Positions 17,110 to 25,555 of a DNA stretch of 64,000 bases are shown piece after piece (the stretch's first letter is position 1; each line of letters starts with the position of its first letter). The notes under the pieces were generated by a model. It was not told the DNA's origin, searched no databases, and was given only the letters and a program-made list of their open reading frames with translations. The stretch is from CAMDBL01 sp964498125 (lineage in GTDB: Bacteria; Pseudomonadota; Alphaproteobacteria; Rhizobiales; Hyphomicrobiaceae): assembly GCA_964498125.1 (NCBI GenBank), contig CAZCGE010000108.1, forward strand, positions 3,135 to 67,134, read 5' to 3'. The translations under genes and the position numbers were made by a program.

Positions 17110-17916
17110 ATGCTCGTCGATCACCATTGCCACCTGGACTTCCCGCAATTCACCGAACAGCGCGATGCCATCGTCGCGCGCGCGGCGGCGGCCGGCGTCG
17201 GCATGCTGGTGACGATATCGACACGCATCCGCCGCTTTCCCGAGATCCTGGCGATCGCCCAGGCCTATCCCAATGTTTTCTGCTCGGTCGGCACGCATCC
17301 CCACCATGCCGACGAGGAAGCCGACATCGAGCTGTCGGAGATCGTCCGCCTGTCGGCCCATCCCAAGGTGGTCGCGGTGGGCGAAGCCGGGCTCGACTAT
17401 TTCCACAAGCGCTCGACGCCAAACAACCAGGCCGACGGTTTCCGCCGCCATATCCGGGCGGCGCGCGAGACTGGCCTGCCGTTGGAAATCCACTCCCGCG
17501 ACGCGGAAGCCGATACCGCCCGCATCCTGGAAGAGGAGCACAAGGCCGGCGGTCCGTTCCCGGCGCTGTTGCATTGCTTCACCGGCGGCCGGGAGCTGGC
17601 CATGCGCGCGCTCGAACTTGGACTCTACATCTCCTTTTCCGGCGTGATCAGCTTCAAGAAGTCGGACGCGCTGCGCGCGGTGGCGGCCGAGGCGCCACTC
17701 GACCGGCTGCTTGTCGAGACCGATGCGCCGTACTTGGCGCCCGATCCATTCCGCGGCAAGACCAACGAGCCGGCCTATGTCGTGCATACCGCCGCGGCCC
17801 TTGCCGGCGCCAAAGGTCTGAGTACGGCAGAGATTGCCAATGCCACCACCGACAATTTCTTCCGCCTGTTCAAGAAGGCGCCGCGCTCGGCACTGCGGGC
17901 GGGTGCCGCCGCATGA
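17110..17916 (+). CDS. tatD: TatD family metal-dependent hydrolase (deoxyribonuclease)
   Basis: A 268-residue TIM-barrel hydrolase. MLVDHHCHLDFP supplies the first HxH metal ligands, GTHPHHA follows, VAVGEAGLDYF carries the bridging glutamate, LPLEIHSRDA and ALLHCFTGG the next histidines, and LLVETDAPYLAPDPFRGKTNEP the final aspartate. TatD proteins are 3'-5' exonucleases acting on DNA or RNA. The ATG at 17110 begins the conserved MLVDxHCHLD. The last bases overlap the next gene (ATGA), so the two are co-translated. Confidence 0.95.
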   Translation: MLVDHHCHLDFPQFTEQRDAIVARAAAAGVGMLVTISTRIRRFPEILAIAQAYPNVFCSVGTHPHHADEEADIELSEIVRLSAHPKVVAVGEAGLDYFHKRSTPNNQADGFRRHIRAARETGLPLEIHSRDAEADTARILEEEHKAGGPFPALLHCFTGGRELAMRALELGLYISFSGVISFKKSDALRAVAAEAPLDRLLVETDAPYLAPDPFRGKTNEPAYVVHTAAALAGAKGLSTAEIANATTDNFFRLFKKAPRSALRAGAAA

Positions 17917-18713
17917 GCCGCCATCGCCTGACCATCCTCGGCTGCGGCTCATCTGGGGGCGTGCCGCGCATCGGCAACAACTGGGGCGCCTGTGACGCGA
18001 GCGAGCCCAGGAACCGGCGCCGGCGCTGTGCAGTGCTGGTGGAGCGGTACGGCGATGCCGGCGCCACGCAAGTGCTGGTCGACACCCCGCCCGACATCCG
18101 CGAACAGCTGCTCGCCGTGCGCATCGAGCAGCTCGACGGTGTTCTGTTCACGCATGATCACGCCGACCACACGCACGGCATCGACGACTTGCGCATGGTT
18201 GCCTACAACATGCGCCGCCGCGTCGACGTCTACGCCGATCCGCCGACCCGCGACGGCCTGATGAGCCGGTTCGGTTATTGCTTCACCGGTACGCCCAGCG
18301 GCAACTATCCCGCGATCCTGACCGCCCGCGACATCCGCGCGCCCGAGCCGGTGACGATCGATGGACGCGGCGGGGCCATCCGCGTGGTGCCGATTCCGCA
18401 AGCGCACGGCGATATCGGCTCGCTGGGATTCCGCTTCGGCAACATCGCCTATTCCCCGGATATTTCCGATGTGCCGGAGGCCTCGCTGCCGCTGCTCGAG
18501 GGCCTCGACGTGTGGATCATCGACGCATTGCGCTACATCCCGCATCCGAGCCACCTGACGGTCAAGCAGGCGCTGGCTTGGATCGACAAGGTCAAGCCAA
18601 AACGCGCCATCCTCACGCATCTGCATATCGATCTCGACTACAAGGCGCTCAAGCGCGAGCTGCCAGCCCACGTCGAGCCGGCATTCGACGGCATGGAGAT
18701 CGTCTGGGATTAG
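17913..18713 (+). CDS. MBL-fold metallo-hydrolase (PhnP-like)
   Basis: A 266-residue metallo-beta-lactamase-fold protein. LTILGCGSSGGVPRIGNNWG is the PhnP/RNase-Z-like opening, VLVDTPPDIREQLL follows, FTHDHADHTHGIDDLR is the HxHxDH metal motif, IAYSPDISDVPE carries the bridging aspartate, and LTHLHIDLDY the last histidine. PhnP-type enzymes are phosphodiesterases acting on cyclic ribose phosphates, but in this conserved place after tatD the substrate is unknown. The start overlaps the tatD stop by four bases. Its TAG stop is the first three bases of an AGAGCATTTTCC repeat. Confidence 0.94.
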   Translation: MSRHRLTILGCGSSGGVPRIGNNWGACDASEPRNRRRRCAVLVERYGDAGATQVLVDTPPDIREQLLAVRIEQLDGVLFTHDHADHTHGIDDLRMVAYNMRRRVDVYADPPTRDGLMSRFGYCFTGTPSGNYPAILTARDIRAPEPVTIDGRGGAIRVVPIPQAHGDIGSLGFRFGNIAYSPDISDVPEASLPLLEGLDVWIIDALRYIPHPSHLTVKQALAWIDKVKPKRAILTHLHIDLDYKALKRELPAHVEPAFDGMEIVWD

Positions 18714-18817
18714 AGCATTTTCCGCCAAAGTGGGCACCGGTTTGGCGTGAGACAAATGCGACAAACAAAGGACTGGAGCATTTTCCGCTGATTCAATTGG
18801 AGTGGAAAGCGCTCTAG
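18711..18817. repeat. Rhizobiales-type palindromic intergenic repeat (copy B)
   Basis: A 107-base unit TAGAGCATTTTCC...GGAAAGCGCTCTAG, nearly the same as 5718-5822, including ATGCGACAAACAAAGGA in the middle. Its ends form TAG on the plus strand and CTA (TAG on the minus strand), which are the stop codons of the two convergent genes on either side. Confidence 0.92.
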
Positions 18818-19485
18818 ACGGCTCGCCGTTCGGCGACCAGCCGCGCCATGGCCGCCTTGAGTTCATCGAGGCCGGTGCCCTTGGTCGCGGACGTCGCCAT
18901 GACTTCGGGCAGCGCCGCGGGATGTGACGTCAACGTTGCTTCCGTCTTGGATATCACGGCGGACAGCGCCTTCACGCTGATCTTGTCGGCCTTGGTCAGG
19001 ATGATCTGGTAGGAGACCGCGGCCTCGTTCATCAGTGTCATGACGCCCAGATCGACGGGCTTGAGGCCATGGCGCGCATCGATCAGCAGCAGGACGCGGG
19101 CCAGCGTCACCCGGCCGCGCAGGTAGCTTCTGACCAGCTCGTTCCAGGCATCGACCTTGTCTTTGGGCGCCTCGGCGAAACCGTAGCCCGGCATATCGAC
19201 GAGATAGAGCGAGACGGCCTGGCAATCGAAGAAATTGATTTCCTGGGTACGGCCCGGCGTGTTGGAGGTCCGAGCCAGTCGGCCGTGGCCGGCCATGGCG
19301 TTGATCAGGCTCGACTTGCCGACATTCGAGCGGCCGGCGAACGCGATCTCCGGACGGTCGGCGGGCGGCAGGTGCTCGAGGCCGACGACGCCCTTGAGAA
19401 ACGTCCATGACTGCGCCAGCAACCGGCTGCCGGCTGCGATCTCGTCGGCGTCATACTGCGCGCGCTCGATCATGACGCTTGGCAT
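18814..19485 (-). CDS. yihA: Ribosome biogenesis GTPase YihA/EngB
   Basis: About 223 residues with the full G-protein set: GRSNVGKSSLINAM (G1), NTPGRTQEINFF (G2), VDMPGYGFAEAPK (G3), ILTKADKIS (G4) and ATSATKGTG (G5). EngB is a TRAFAC GTPase needed for assembly of the 50S subunit. The start is uncertain: ATG at 19485 (MPSVMIERA) or 19473. It follows yidC by 50 bases on the same strand in the usual rpmH-rnpA-yidC-yihA order. Its stop codon comes from the adjoining repeat. Confidence 0.95.
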   Translation of the reverse strand: MPSVMIERAQYDADEIAAGSRLLAQSWTFLKGVVGLEHLPPADRPEIAFAGRSNVGKSSLINAMAGHGRLARTSNTPGRTQEINFFDCQAVSLYLVDMPGYGFAEAPKDKVDAWNELVRSYLRGRVTLARVLLLIDARHGLKPVDLGVMTLMNEAAVSYQIILTKADKISVKALSAVISKTEATLTSHPAALPEVMATSATKGTGLDELKAAMARLVAERRAV

Positions 19486-19535
19486 CTCTGCTTGCGCTGG
19501 CCGCACCGGGGCACCTTCAGCGGCAGCCCTCGCTG

Positions 19536-21425
19536 CTATTTGGGCGGCTTGCGTTTGAACAATTCGAGCAGCGGCCCGAGATTTTTCTTGAGGTTGTCGA
19601 CCAGCGGCACATCGGTGCCCTGCTTCTTCATGATGTAATATTGCTGGATCAGCGACAGCACGTTGTTCCAGGCCCAGTAGATCACCAGGCCGGAGGCAAA
19701 GCCCCCGAGCATGAAGGTGAACATCACCGGCATCCAGTTGAAGATCATCTGCTGGGTGGGATCAGGCTGCTGCGGGTTCAGCTGCATCTGCAGCCACATG
19801 GTGATGCCCATGATGATTGGCCACACGCCCATCGTGTAGCCGAGCAGATACGGCTCGAGCGGCATGTACGGCAGCAACCCGAACAGGTTGCTGATCGAGG
19901 TCGGATCTGGCGCCGACAAATCCTCGATCCAGCCGAAGAACGACGCGTGCCGCATATCGAGCGTGATGAACAGCACCTTGTAGAGGGCGAAGAACACGGG
20001 GATTTGCAGCAGGATCGGCAGGCAACCGGCCAGCGGGTTGATCTTCTGCTTGGCGTAAAGCTCCATCAGCGCCTTCTGCTGGCCCGCCTTGTCGTCCTTC
20101 AGCCGCTCGCGGATGCGCTCCATCTCCGGCTGCAGCTTTTTCATCTTCGCCATCGACTCGTAGGCTTTGTTGGCGAGCGGGAAAAACGCGGCCTTGACGA
20201 TCACGGTCACGGCCAGGATGGCGAGGCCGAAATTGCCGAGGAATTTGTAGAGCCAGTTGATCAGGTGGAAGAGCGGAATGGTGATGAAATAGAACCAGCC
20301 CCAATCGATCATGTAGTTGAACTGCTTGATCTTCAGGTCTTCGCCGTAATTTTCGATCAGCGCCACCTGCTTGGCGCCTGCGAACAGACTGCTTTCAATG
20401 GTCGCCTTCTGCCCTGCCGCGGCCTTGATCGGCAGCAGCCCGTAATCGACGTAGTAGAACTCCTTGCGACCGCCGGTCGCCTTGGCACCGTTGAATGTCG
20501 CGCTGAAGCTCGAGGCTTGCGGCGGGATCAGGGCGGCGGCCCAGTACTTGTCGGTCATGCCGACCCAGCCGCCGGTTTTGTTGTCGAAGGTCTTGCGGAA
20601 GCCGTCTTTCTGGGCGTCGGAGTAGGTGAATTCCTTGAGGCCTTCCTCGCCGGCGATGCCGAGCAAGCCTTCGTGCTGGATGTAGAAGCCCTCGGTCTTG
20701 GGCGTGCCGAAGCGATACAGCCGGGCGTAGCTCGACAGCGCGATCTCCGCGCCGGTCTTGTTCTCGACCTCGTCGGCGATCTTGAACATGTAGTTCTGAT
20801 CCACCGAGATGGTGCGCCGGAACACCAGCCCCTCGCCATTCTCCCAAACCAGCGTCACCGGCGCGCCAGGCGTCAGTGACTGGGATTTCTCCAGCCGCCA
20901 GAGCGTCTCGCCGTCGGGAACCTTGTGCTGGGCGCCGGGCGGGTTCAACCAGCCGTACTCGGCGAAATAGGACTCTGCATACTCGAACGGCGCGAACAGA
21001 ACGATGTTGGCGCTCTTGGGATCGGCCGTCTCGCGGTAGCGGGTGAGCACCAAATCATCGATCCGGGCGCCTTTGAGGGATAGCGATCCCTTCAGCGTCG
21101 GCGTCTCGATGGCAACCCTCTGGGTCAGCTTCAGGGCCTCTTCGCGCGTCACCGTCTTGACCGCCGCGGCGGCCGTCACGGCAGCCGGCGCCGCGCCAGG
21201 CGCTGCTGCGCCAGGGGCCGTTGGCACCGAGGGCGCCGGCACACCGCCAGGACCGGACTGGCCAGGACTTGTCTGAGTAGTCTGCTCCGGCTTGGCGCGC
21301 TGTCGCTCCTGCTCGTCCTTGAGCTTGGGTCCGGCGAAGAAATATTGCCACCCGACGAGCACGACCATCGACAGCACGATGGCGAGCAAGAGGTTCTTCT
21401 GACTGTCGGGCTGCTGGGTTTGCAT
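19536..21425 (-). CDS. yidC: Membrane protein insertase YidC
   Basis: A 629-residue insertase of the large gram-negative type. An N-terminal membrane anchor (residues about 11-30, NLLLAIVLSMVVLVGWQYFF) is followed by an Ala/Pro/Gly-rich linker, a periplasmic beta domain (about 95-350), and a C-terminal five-helix core starting WGWFYFITIPLFHLINWLY, with GLAILAVTVIVKAAFFPL, NPLAGCLPILLQIPVFFALYKVLF and a final WYWNNVLS-like segment. The conserved arginine of the hydrophilic groove falls in the coiled region before MKKLQPEMERIRERLKDD. It inserts proteins with or without SecYEG. It follows rnpA, with no yidD between. Confidence 0.97.
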   Translation of the reverse strand: MQTQQPDSQKNLLLAIVLSMVVLVGWQYFFAGPKLKDEQERQRAKPEQTTQTSPGQSGPGGVPAPSVPTAPGAAAPGAAPAAVTAAAAVKTVTREEALKLTQRVAIETPTLKGSLSLKGARIDDLVLTRYRETADPKSANIVLFAPFEYAESYFAEYGWLNPPGAQHKVPDGETLWRLEKSQSLTPGAPVTLVWENGEGLVFRRTISVDQNYMFKIADEVENKTGAEIALSSYARLYRFGTPKTEGFYIQHEGLLGIAGEEGLKEFTYSDAQKDGFRKTFDNKTGGWVGMTDKYWAAALIPPQASSFSATFNGAKATGGRKEFYYVDYGLLPIKAAAGQKATIESSLFAGAKQVALIENYGEDLKIKQFNYMIDWGWFYFITIPLFHLINWLYKFLGNFGLAILAVTVIVKAAFFPLANKAYESMAKMKKLQPEMERIRERLKDDKAGQQKALMELYAKQKINPLAGCLPILLQIPVFFALYKVLFITLDMRHASFFGWIEDLSAPDPTSISNLFGLLPYMPLEPYLLGYTMGVWPIIMGITMWLQMQLNPQQPDPTQQMIFNWMPVMFTFMLGGFASGLVIYWAWNNVLSLIQQYYIMKKQGTDVPLVDNLKKNLGPLLELFKRKPPK

Positions 21426-21512
21426 CGGTCTACTCGGCTGGTCTGCTGCGATCGACCGGCTTGGCGCGGTCGCCCGGGCATCATTTAGTTCTGGAGCCGG
21501 CGGAAAACAGGC

Positions 21513-21896
21513 TCAGCGGCTCGTCATAGTGCGATCTTTTCCGCGCTGCTGACCTGGTCCGGGTCGATGCACGCGCGCGAACGCGATCTCGATATCCCGT
21601 GCCAGGTCGGCGAACGGACGCTCCAGCGCCGGTCCGCGCGCAATCAGCACGTAGTCGTGGTCGACCCGGGCGTTGGTCGCCGCCACCAGCCGAACGGCCT
21701 CGCGCAGACGGCGGCGGATGCGATTGCGGGTCACTGCCTTGCCGAGCTGCTTCGTCACCGTGAAGCCGAAACGCGCCTGGCTGCCTGTCGTCGGACCGGT
21801 CCGCGGCTTGGTCTCCAGCACGAAACTCGCTGTCGCCCAGCGCGCGCCGCCCCTGATCCGCAAGAATTCCGAACGGCGCTGCAGCGTTACGATCAT
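21513..21896 (-). CDS. rnpA: Ribonuclease P protein component
   Basis: A 127-residue basic protein. LQRRSEFLRIRGGARWATASFVL opens it, RFGFTVTKQLGKAVTRNRIRRRLREAVRL carries the RNR signature that contacts the RNA subunit, and DYVLIARGPALERPFADLARDIE closes it. With the RNA component (not in this window) it trims tRNA 5' ends. The ATG at 21896 is chosen. An open frame runs further upstream without similarity. rpmH lies 84 bases upstream on the same strand. Confidence 0.96.
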   Translation of the reverse strand: MIVTLQRRSEFLRIRGGARWATASFVLETKPRTGPTTGSQARFGFTVTKQLGKAVTRNRIRRRLREAVRLVAATNARVDHDYVLIARGPALERPFADLARDIEIAFARVHRPGPGQQRGKDRTMTSR

Positions 21897-21980
21897 GGCA
21901 ACTGGTCTGAGTGCTGGCAGCCAAAACAGGGGCCGTGCGCTGACGCTCGGGCAATCCGGCAATACCACCAGGGCAGGCCG

Positions 21981-22115
21981 TCACGCTGAAAGGCGCTTGC
22001 GGCCCTTGGAACGGCGGCGTGCAATGACGCGAGCGCCGCCGGCGGTCTGCATGCGCGCCCGGAAGCCGTGGCGACGCTTGCGCACGAGGCGGCTTGGCTG
22101 GTAAGTCCGTTTCAC
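21981..22115 (-). CDS. rpmH: 50S ribosomal protein L34
   Basis: A 44-residue protein starting from GTG: MKRTYQPSRLVRKRRHGFRA, then MQTAGGARVIARRRSKGRKRLSA. This is the complete L34. GGGAGA lies seven bases before the GTG. It is the first gene of the rpmH-rnpA-yidC-yihA run. The region upstream (22116-22349) separates it from the Sco gene and should hold its promoter. Confidence 0.97.
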   Translation of the reverse strand: MKRTYQPSRLVRKRRHGFRARMQTAGGARVIARRRSKGRKRLSA

Positions 22116-22349
22116 GGGTGTCTCCCTGACGTAATGTGGCGACGACGCTCACCGCGGCGATCATCGAAGTTCATATACCTGCAAACGCAAGCCGACCGCT
22201 CGCGTCGTGCGCGCGCAGCCGACAGGCAGGGCTTGCAATGTCCGCAGCTTATAGGCACCAGGACAATAGGAAGTCAATTGGCGCACGCCCCCGGCGGCGG
22301 CAGGCCAGACCGGGCCGCCTATTCGAGCCGTCCACACATGGGGGAGGGC

Positions 22350-23000
22350 TCACAGTTCCTTGCGGATCAGGGTGACCATCTGCTCCGGCGGCAGGTTGTG
22401 GTAGAAATAGTTGCGCGTCACGCCATCGGGTCCGACCACGAAGACGTAGGTCGTGTGATCGATGCGCGGACCGGTTTCTTTCTTGCCATAGGCGGCCATG
22501 CCGTACTCGCGCCGCACCTTGAAGATGCGCAGCATGTGGTACATCTGCTTGCGCGAGCCGGTAAGACCGATCAGGCGCGGGTGAAAATTGCCGACGAACT
22601 GGGACAGTCCCTTCAGGTCAGGACCCGCCAGGTCGATGTCGACGAACAAAGGCTGTATCTTGTCCGCCTCTGGACCCATCAGCTCGAGCGCCCGGGCCAT
22701 GTTGTCGAGACCGAGCGGACAAGCCTCACGGCAACCGGCATAGCCGAAAAAGACCAGCATGGTCTGGCCGCGAAACGTCTTGTCGGACACGTCGCGGCCG
22801 GTGTGATCGATCAGCTCGAAGGCGCCGCCGAGGCTTTTTGGTTCGGGCGCCGCGTAGCCTGCTGGGGCCGGGACCGCCACGGTCTCCTCCTGCACGATCT
22901 GGCCACGCGTATGTTTGCTGTGCGCACCCGCGGGCGTGGCTAGGAGGGACAATGACACCACCGCGAGCGCGGCGGCGATGGCCGGGGTTGTGTTACCCAT
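22350..23000 (-). CDS. SCO1/SenC family copper protein (copy 1)
   Basis: A 216-residue exported thioredoxin-fold protein. The signal segment is TTPAIAAALAVVSLSLLATPAGAHS. The copper/thiol motif reads GYAGCREACPLGLDNM (CxxxCP), with the third ligand histidine in RIDHTTYVFVV. Sco proteins deliver copper to, or reduce thiols of, the CuA centre of cytochrome oxidase, and some serve other copper enzymes. It is the last gene of a same-strand run after two multicopper-oxidase genes (77-base gap), which suggests that it metallates or redox-maintains them. The start at 23000 gives the signal peptide. Confidence 0.93.
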   Translation of the reverse strand: MGNTTPAIAAALAVVSLSLLATPAGAHSKHTRGQIVQEETVAVPAPAGYAAPEPKSLGGAFELIDHTGRDVSDKTFRGQTMLVFFGYAGCREACPLGLDNMARALELMGPEADKIQPLFVDIDLAGPDLKGLSQFVGNFHPRLIGLTGSRKQMYHMLRIFKVRREYGMAAYGKKETGPRIDHTTYVFVVGPDGVTRNYFYHNLPPEQMVTLIRKEL

Positions 23001-23076
23001 GTCGTGAACTCCAAGACGCCGCCGCTGAATGTCGGGACTGCACCGGCAAAGCAAGTGACATGCCGGATCGATGGCG

Positions 23077-24195
23077 TCAGACGATCGTGATGGTGCTGGC
23101 GGCCTTGCCCTCGTACAGGCCCTGGCCGGGGTTGAACGGCTGCTTCTTGACCCAGTCGTAGTAAGTGAACTCGACGGGATAGGTGCCGGGTGCCAGGCCG
23201 GTCGTGTCGAACCACAGGTCGTGACGCATCGCCGTGGTCATCCGGATCTCCTCGCCCGGCGCGAAGCCGAACGGTTTCGACCAGGGACGATCGGCTCCGG
23301 CGAGCGCGTGACCATCCATCGAGATGCATTTGACCGGGATGCCGGCGATCTTGATGCCCATGACGCAGTAGCCGGCGTTCAAGACACGGATCAGCACTTT
23401 CTGGCCCCTCGTGGCCCGGATCGTGACGCGCGAGTCGGCCGCGGTCTTGGACTTGTCGACACCCGAGACGAGGAAGTAGCGCGGCTTGTAGACGTTGAGG
23501 CCGACATCCTCGCCGCACAGGCCAGCGGCGTGCTCCAGGCTGAGCACGTTGTGCCAGCGCGGGTCCCAGGCGTCCGTCACCCAGAAGGCCTCGACGTCGT
23601 ATTTGTATTGTGCACCCGCGGCGCCGCCAAAGGGAAAGCCCCAGCCCTCGAGCGGGTCGACGACCAGCAGGCCGTAGAGACCCATATTGAAATGTAGCAC
23701 CGTGTTGCGGTGGCAGTGATAGAACCAGGTGCCGGGGTGCTTCGGCCGCCACTGGTACATGAAGCGATCGTTAACCTCGAACGAGACGTGGCCGACGCCG
23801 TCGTTCATGGTGCTTGGCTCGATGCCGTGGTGATGGATGGTGTGCGGGCCCTTGCGTGTCTCGAGCCTGACGTGGGCGAGCTGGCCCTCCTGCAGCCGGA
23901 TGATCGGCGATGGGAACGGCATCTGGCCCTTGGCCTTGATCAGATCCTCGAAACCCCAGTAGTTCACCCTGACGCCATCGGGCATGGTCTTGACACCGTC
24001 GGTGAAGACCTTGCGCTCGAAGTAGACGGCGTTGGCCGACGTCATGTAGTCCGGCGTGTTGAGGAGCGCGTCGGGCACCTTGCAACCGAAGGTGTCGAAG
24101 GTCGCCCCCGGTATGCCGGTCAGATTGAAATCGACCGGACCGCCGGCGGCTGGACCATTGCCGGGGACACCGGTGCCCTTTGTGTAGGTAACCAT
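23077..24195 (-). CDS. Multicopper oxidase family protein, domain-1-type motifs only
   Basis: A 372-residue cupredoxin-type protein. It carries HTIHHHG at about residues 118-124 and WFYHCHRNTVLHFNMGLYG at about 157-175. Both are HxH motifs of the type found in the first domain of laccases, where the second normally reads HSH. The rest is cupredoxin-like (TRGQKVLIRVLNAGY; LWFDTTGLAPGTYPVEFTYYDW) but has no further HxH pair. No signal peptide is visible. The protein begins MVTYTKGTG after GGAAGGA, although a second ATG just upstream is possible. It is encoded 40 bases after a TAT-exported multicopper oxidase that has only the other two HxH motifs. Export, if any, would depend on a partner. Substrate is unknown. 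Confidence 0.85.
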   Translation of the reverse strand: MVTYTKGTGVPGNGPAAGGPVDFNLTGIPGATFDTFGCKVPDALLNTPDYMTSANAVYFERKVFTDGVKTMPDGVRVNYWGFEDLIKAKGQMPFPSPIIRLQEGQLAHVRLETRKGPHTIHHHGIEPSTMNDGVGHVSFEVNDRFMYQWRPKHPGTWFYHCHRNTVLHFNMGLYGLLVVDPLEGWGFPFGGAAGAQYKYDVEAFWVTDAWDPRWHNVLSLEHAAGLCGEDVGLNVYKPRYFLVSGVDKSKTAADSRVTIRATRGQKVLIRVLNAGYCVMGIKIAGIPVKCISMDGHALAGADRPWSKPFGFAPGEEIRMTTAMRHDLWFDTTGLAPGTYPVEFTYYDWVKKQPFNPGQGLYEGKAASTITIV

Positions 24196-24235
24196 AACCA
24201 TTCCTTCCCGCTCAGGAAAATTGCAGAGTCAGCTT

Positions 24236-25555
24236 TTAGGCGCCCGCCCGCCGCCCGCCACGGGGCCCCATGATCTCCCAGTGCGTGACCGCGCCTTGCG
24301 GGTAATTACCGCCGGCAGCGGTGGTCGCCATTTCGCAATGGCAGTGCATGACGTAGCGCAATGGGAACGGCTCCTGATTTGTGTGGTTGACGAACTTGTC
24401 CCAGTTCGGGATGTCCGGCGGCACTTCCAGGGGCAGAAGCATATCGCGTGCTTGCATCGGCGCCGTCGGCCAGACATCGCGCTCGAAGATGTTGTCGCAC
24501 AGCACCACCTCGCCGTTGTTCGAGGCGTGATTGCTGCCAACCTTGAACTTGAACCCATCCATGCCGACGCTGGAATAAGCCAGCTCGAGCAGATGATTAC
24601 CGTGCATGTGCGTGGCGTGATGGGCCAGCCCGACGTTGAGCGTGCGGATCAGGGTCGGCTCGCCGATCCAGTTCCTGACGACAACGTCCTCGTTTTCGGA
24701 CAAATCGTAGCCGCTGCGGCCGTTGATGGTGAAGTAGCGCGGCAGGAAGTTGGCGACGATCTGCGCGGCGCTGGTGGTCAAGGTGCTGGCGGTAATTCCT
24801 GTCGCCGTGATCAGGGCGTTGAAGCGCGGATCGACCTGGTTGAAGATCCAGGTCTTCTCCTGGTTCGAATACTCCTGATCGAGGGCGCAAGGCACCCACT
24901 TGCCGCCAAGGAAGCGCGTGGTGGTGCCAAAGGCATTGAAAACTTTGCTGACAGTCGACGCGGCGGCGGGATCGCTCAGGGTAAACTTGTCGATGCTGTA
25001 GGGCGTCATGCACGATGCTTGAGTGACCGTTCCCAGGCTATTGACCGATGCTTGGCTCATGCCGTGGGCGGGATGGACGATGAGCGCGCCGTGCAGGCCG
25101 AGCAGGCGATAGAGGTGGCGAGAGACGTGCGAGCCGTCGTGGTAGATATAGGTGCCGGCCACGGGCGCCGTGAAGGTCACGGTGCAGGTCTGGTTCGTGT
25201 TGATCGTGGTGATCTTGGAGTCGGGAATGCCGGCGATCTCGAAGCCGTGCGGCTCCGGCCGGGCGTTGGTGACCGAGATGGTGACCTGGTTGCCCTCGAC
25301 CACCCGAAGCACAGGACCCGGCACGCGCTGTGTGCCAGTGCCTGAGCCGCTGGTCAGCCGGTAGGCCAGGAACGGGAAACGCTGGCCGTCGATCATTTCG
25401 AAGATCTTGTCGTCGATCTCCAGCTTGAAGGTCGCGGTCGGGCTCGGCTGCGTCGAACAGACGGCGGCGGCCTGCGCCGCGGGGCTCAAGACTGCTGCTG
25501 AACTGGCAGCGGCCACACCGGCGCCGCCGAGTTTGATAAAGTCACGCCGATCCAT
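24236..25555 (-). CDS. TAT-exported multicopper oxidase, domain-3-type motifs only
   Basis: A 439-residue protein with a twin-arginine leader, MDRRDFIKLGGAG, and a cleavage region after AQAA. Cupredoxin-like segments follow. The positions where a first domain would carry HWHG and HSH read EPHGFEI and YHDGSHVSRH, neither an HxH. The C-terminal part has HATHMHGNH at about 313-321 (HxxHxH) and MHCHCEMATTAAGG at about 403-416. In the canonical HCHxxxH the last histidine would be residue 410, which is alanine, so the blue-copper site is incomplete. It is first in a run with a second multicopper protein and a Sco protein. The family is certain, but activity alone is doubtful. Confidence 0.88.
   Translation of the reverse strand: MDRRDFIKLGGAGVAAASSAAVLSPAAQAAAVCSTQPSPTATFKLEIDDKIFEMIDGQRFPFLAYRLTSGSGTGTQRVPGPVLRVVEGNQVTISVTNARPEPHGFEIAGIPDSKITTINTNQTCTVTFTAPVAGTYIYHDGSHVSRHLYRLLGLHGALIVHPAHGMSQASVNSLGTVTQASCMTPYSIDKFTLSDPAAASTVSKVFNAFGTTTRFLGGKWVPCALDQEYSNQEKTWIFNQVDPRFNALITATGITASTLTTSAAQIVANFLPRYFTINGRSGYDLSENEDVVVRNWIGEPTLIRTLNVGLAHHATHMHGNHLLELAYSSVGMDGFKFKVGSNHASNNGEVVLCDNIFERDVWPTAPMQARDMLLPLEVPPDIPNWDKFVNHTNQEPFPLRYVMHCHCEMATTAAGGNYPQGAVTHWEIMGPRGGRRAGA

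Noticed and set aside
19479..20879. 466-codon plus-strand open frame opposite yidC
   Set aside because: Composition (VLDLVGDLEHVV-type repeats) is typical of the antisense frame of a GC-rich gene, and yidC motifs on the other strand are complete.
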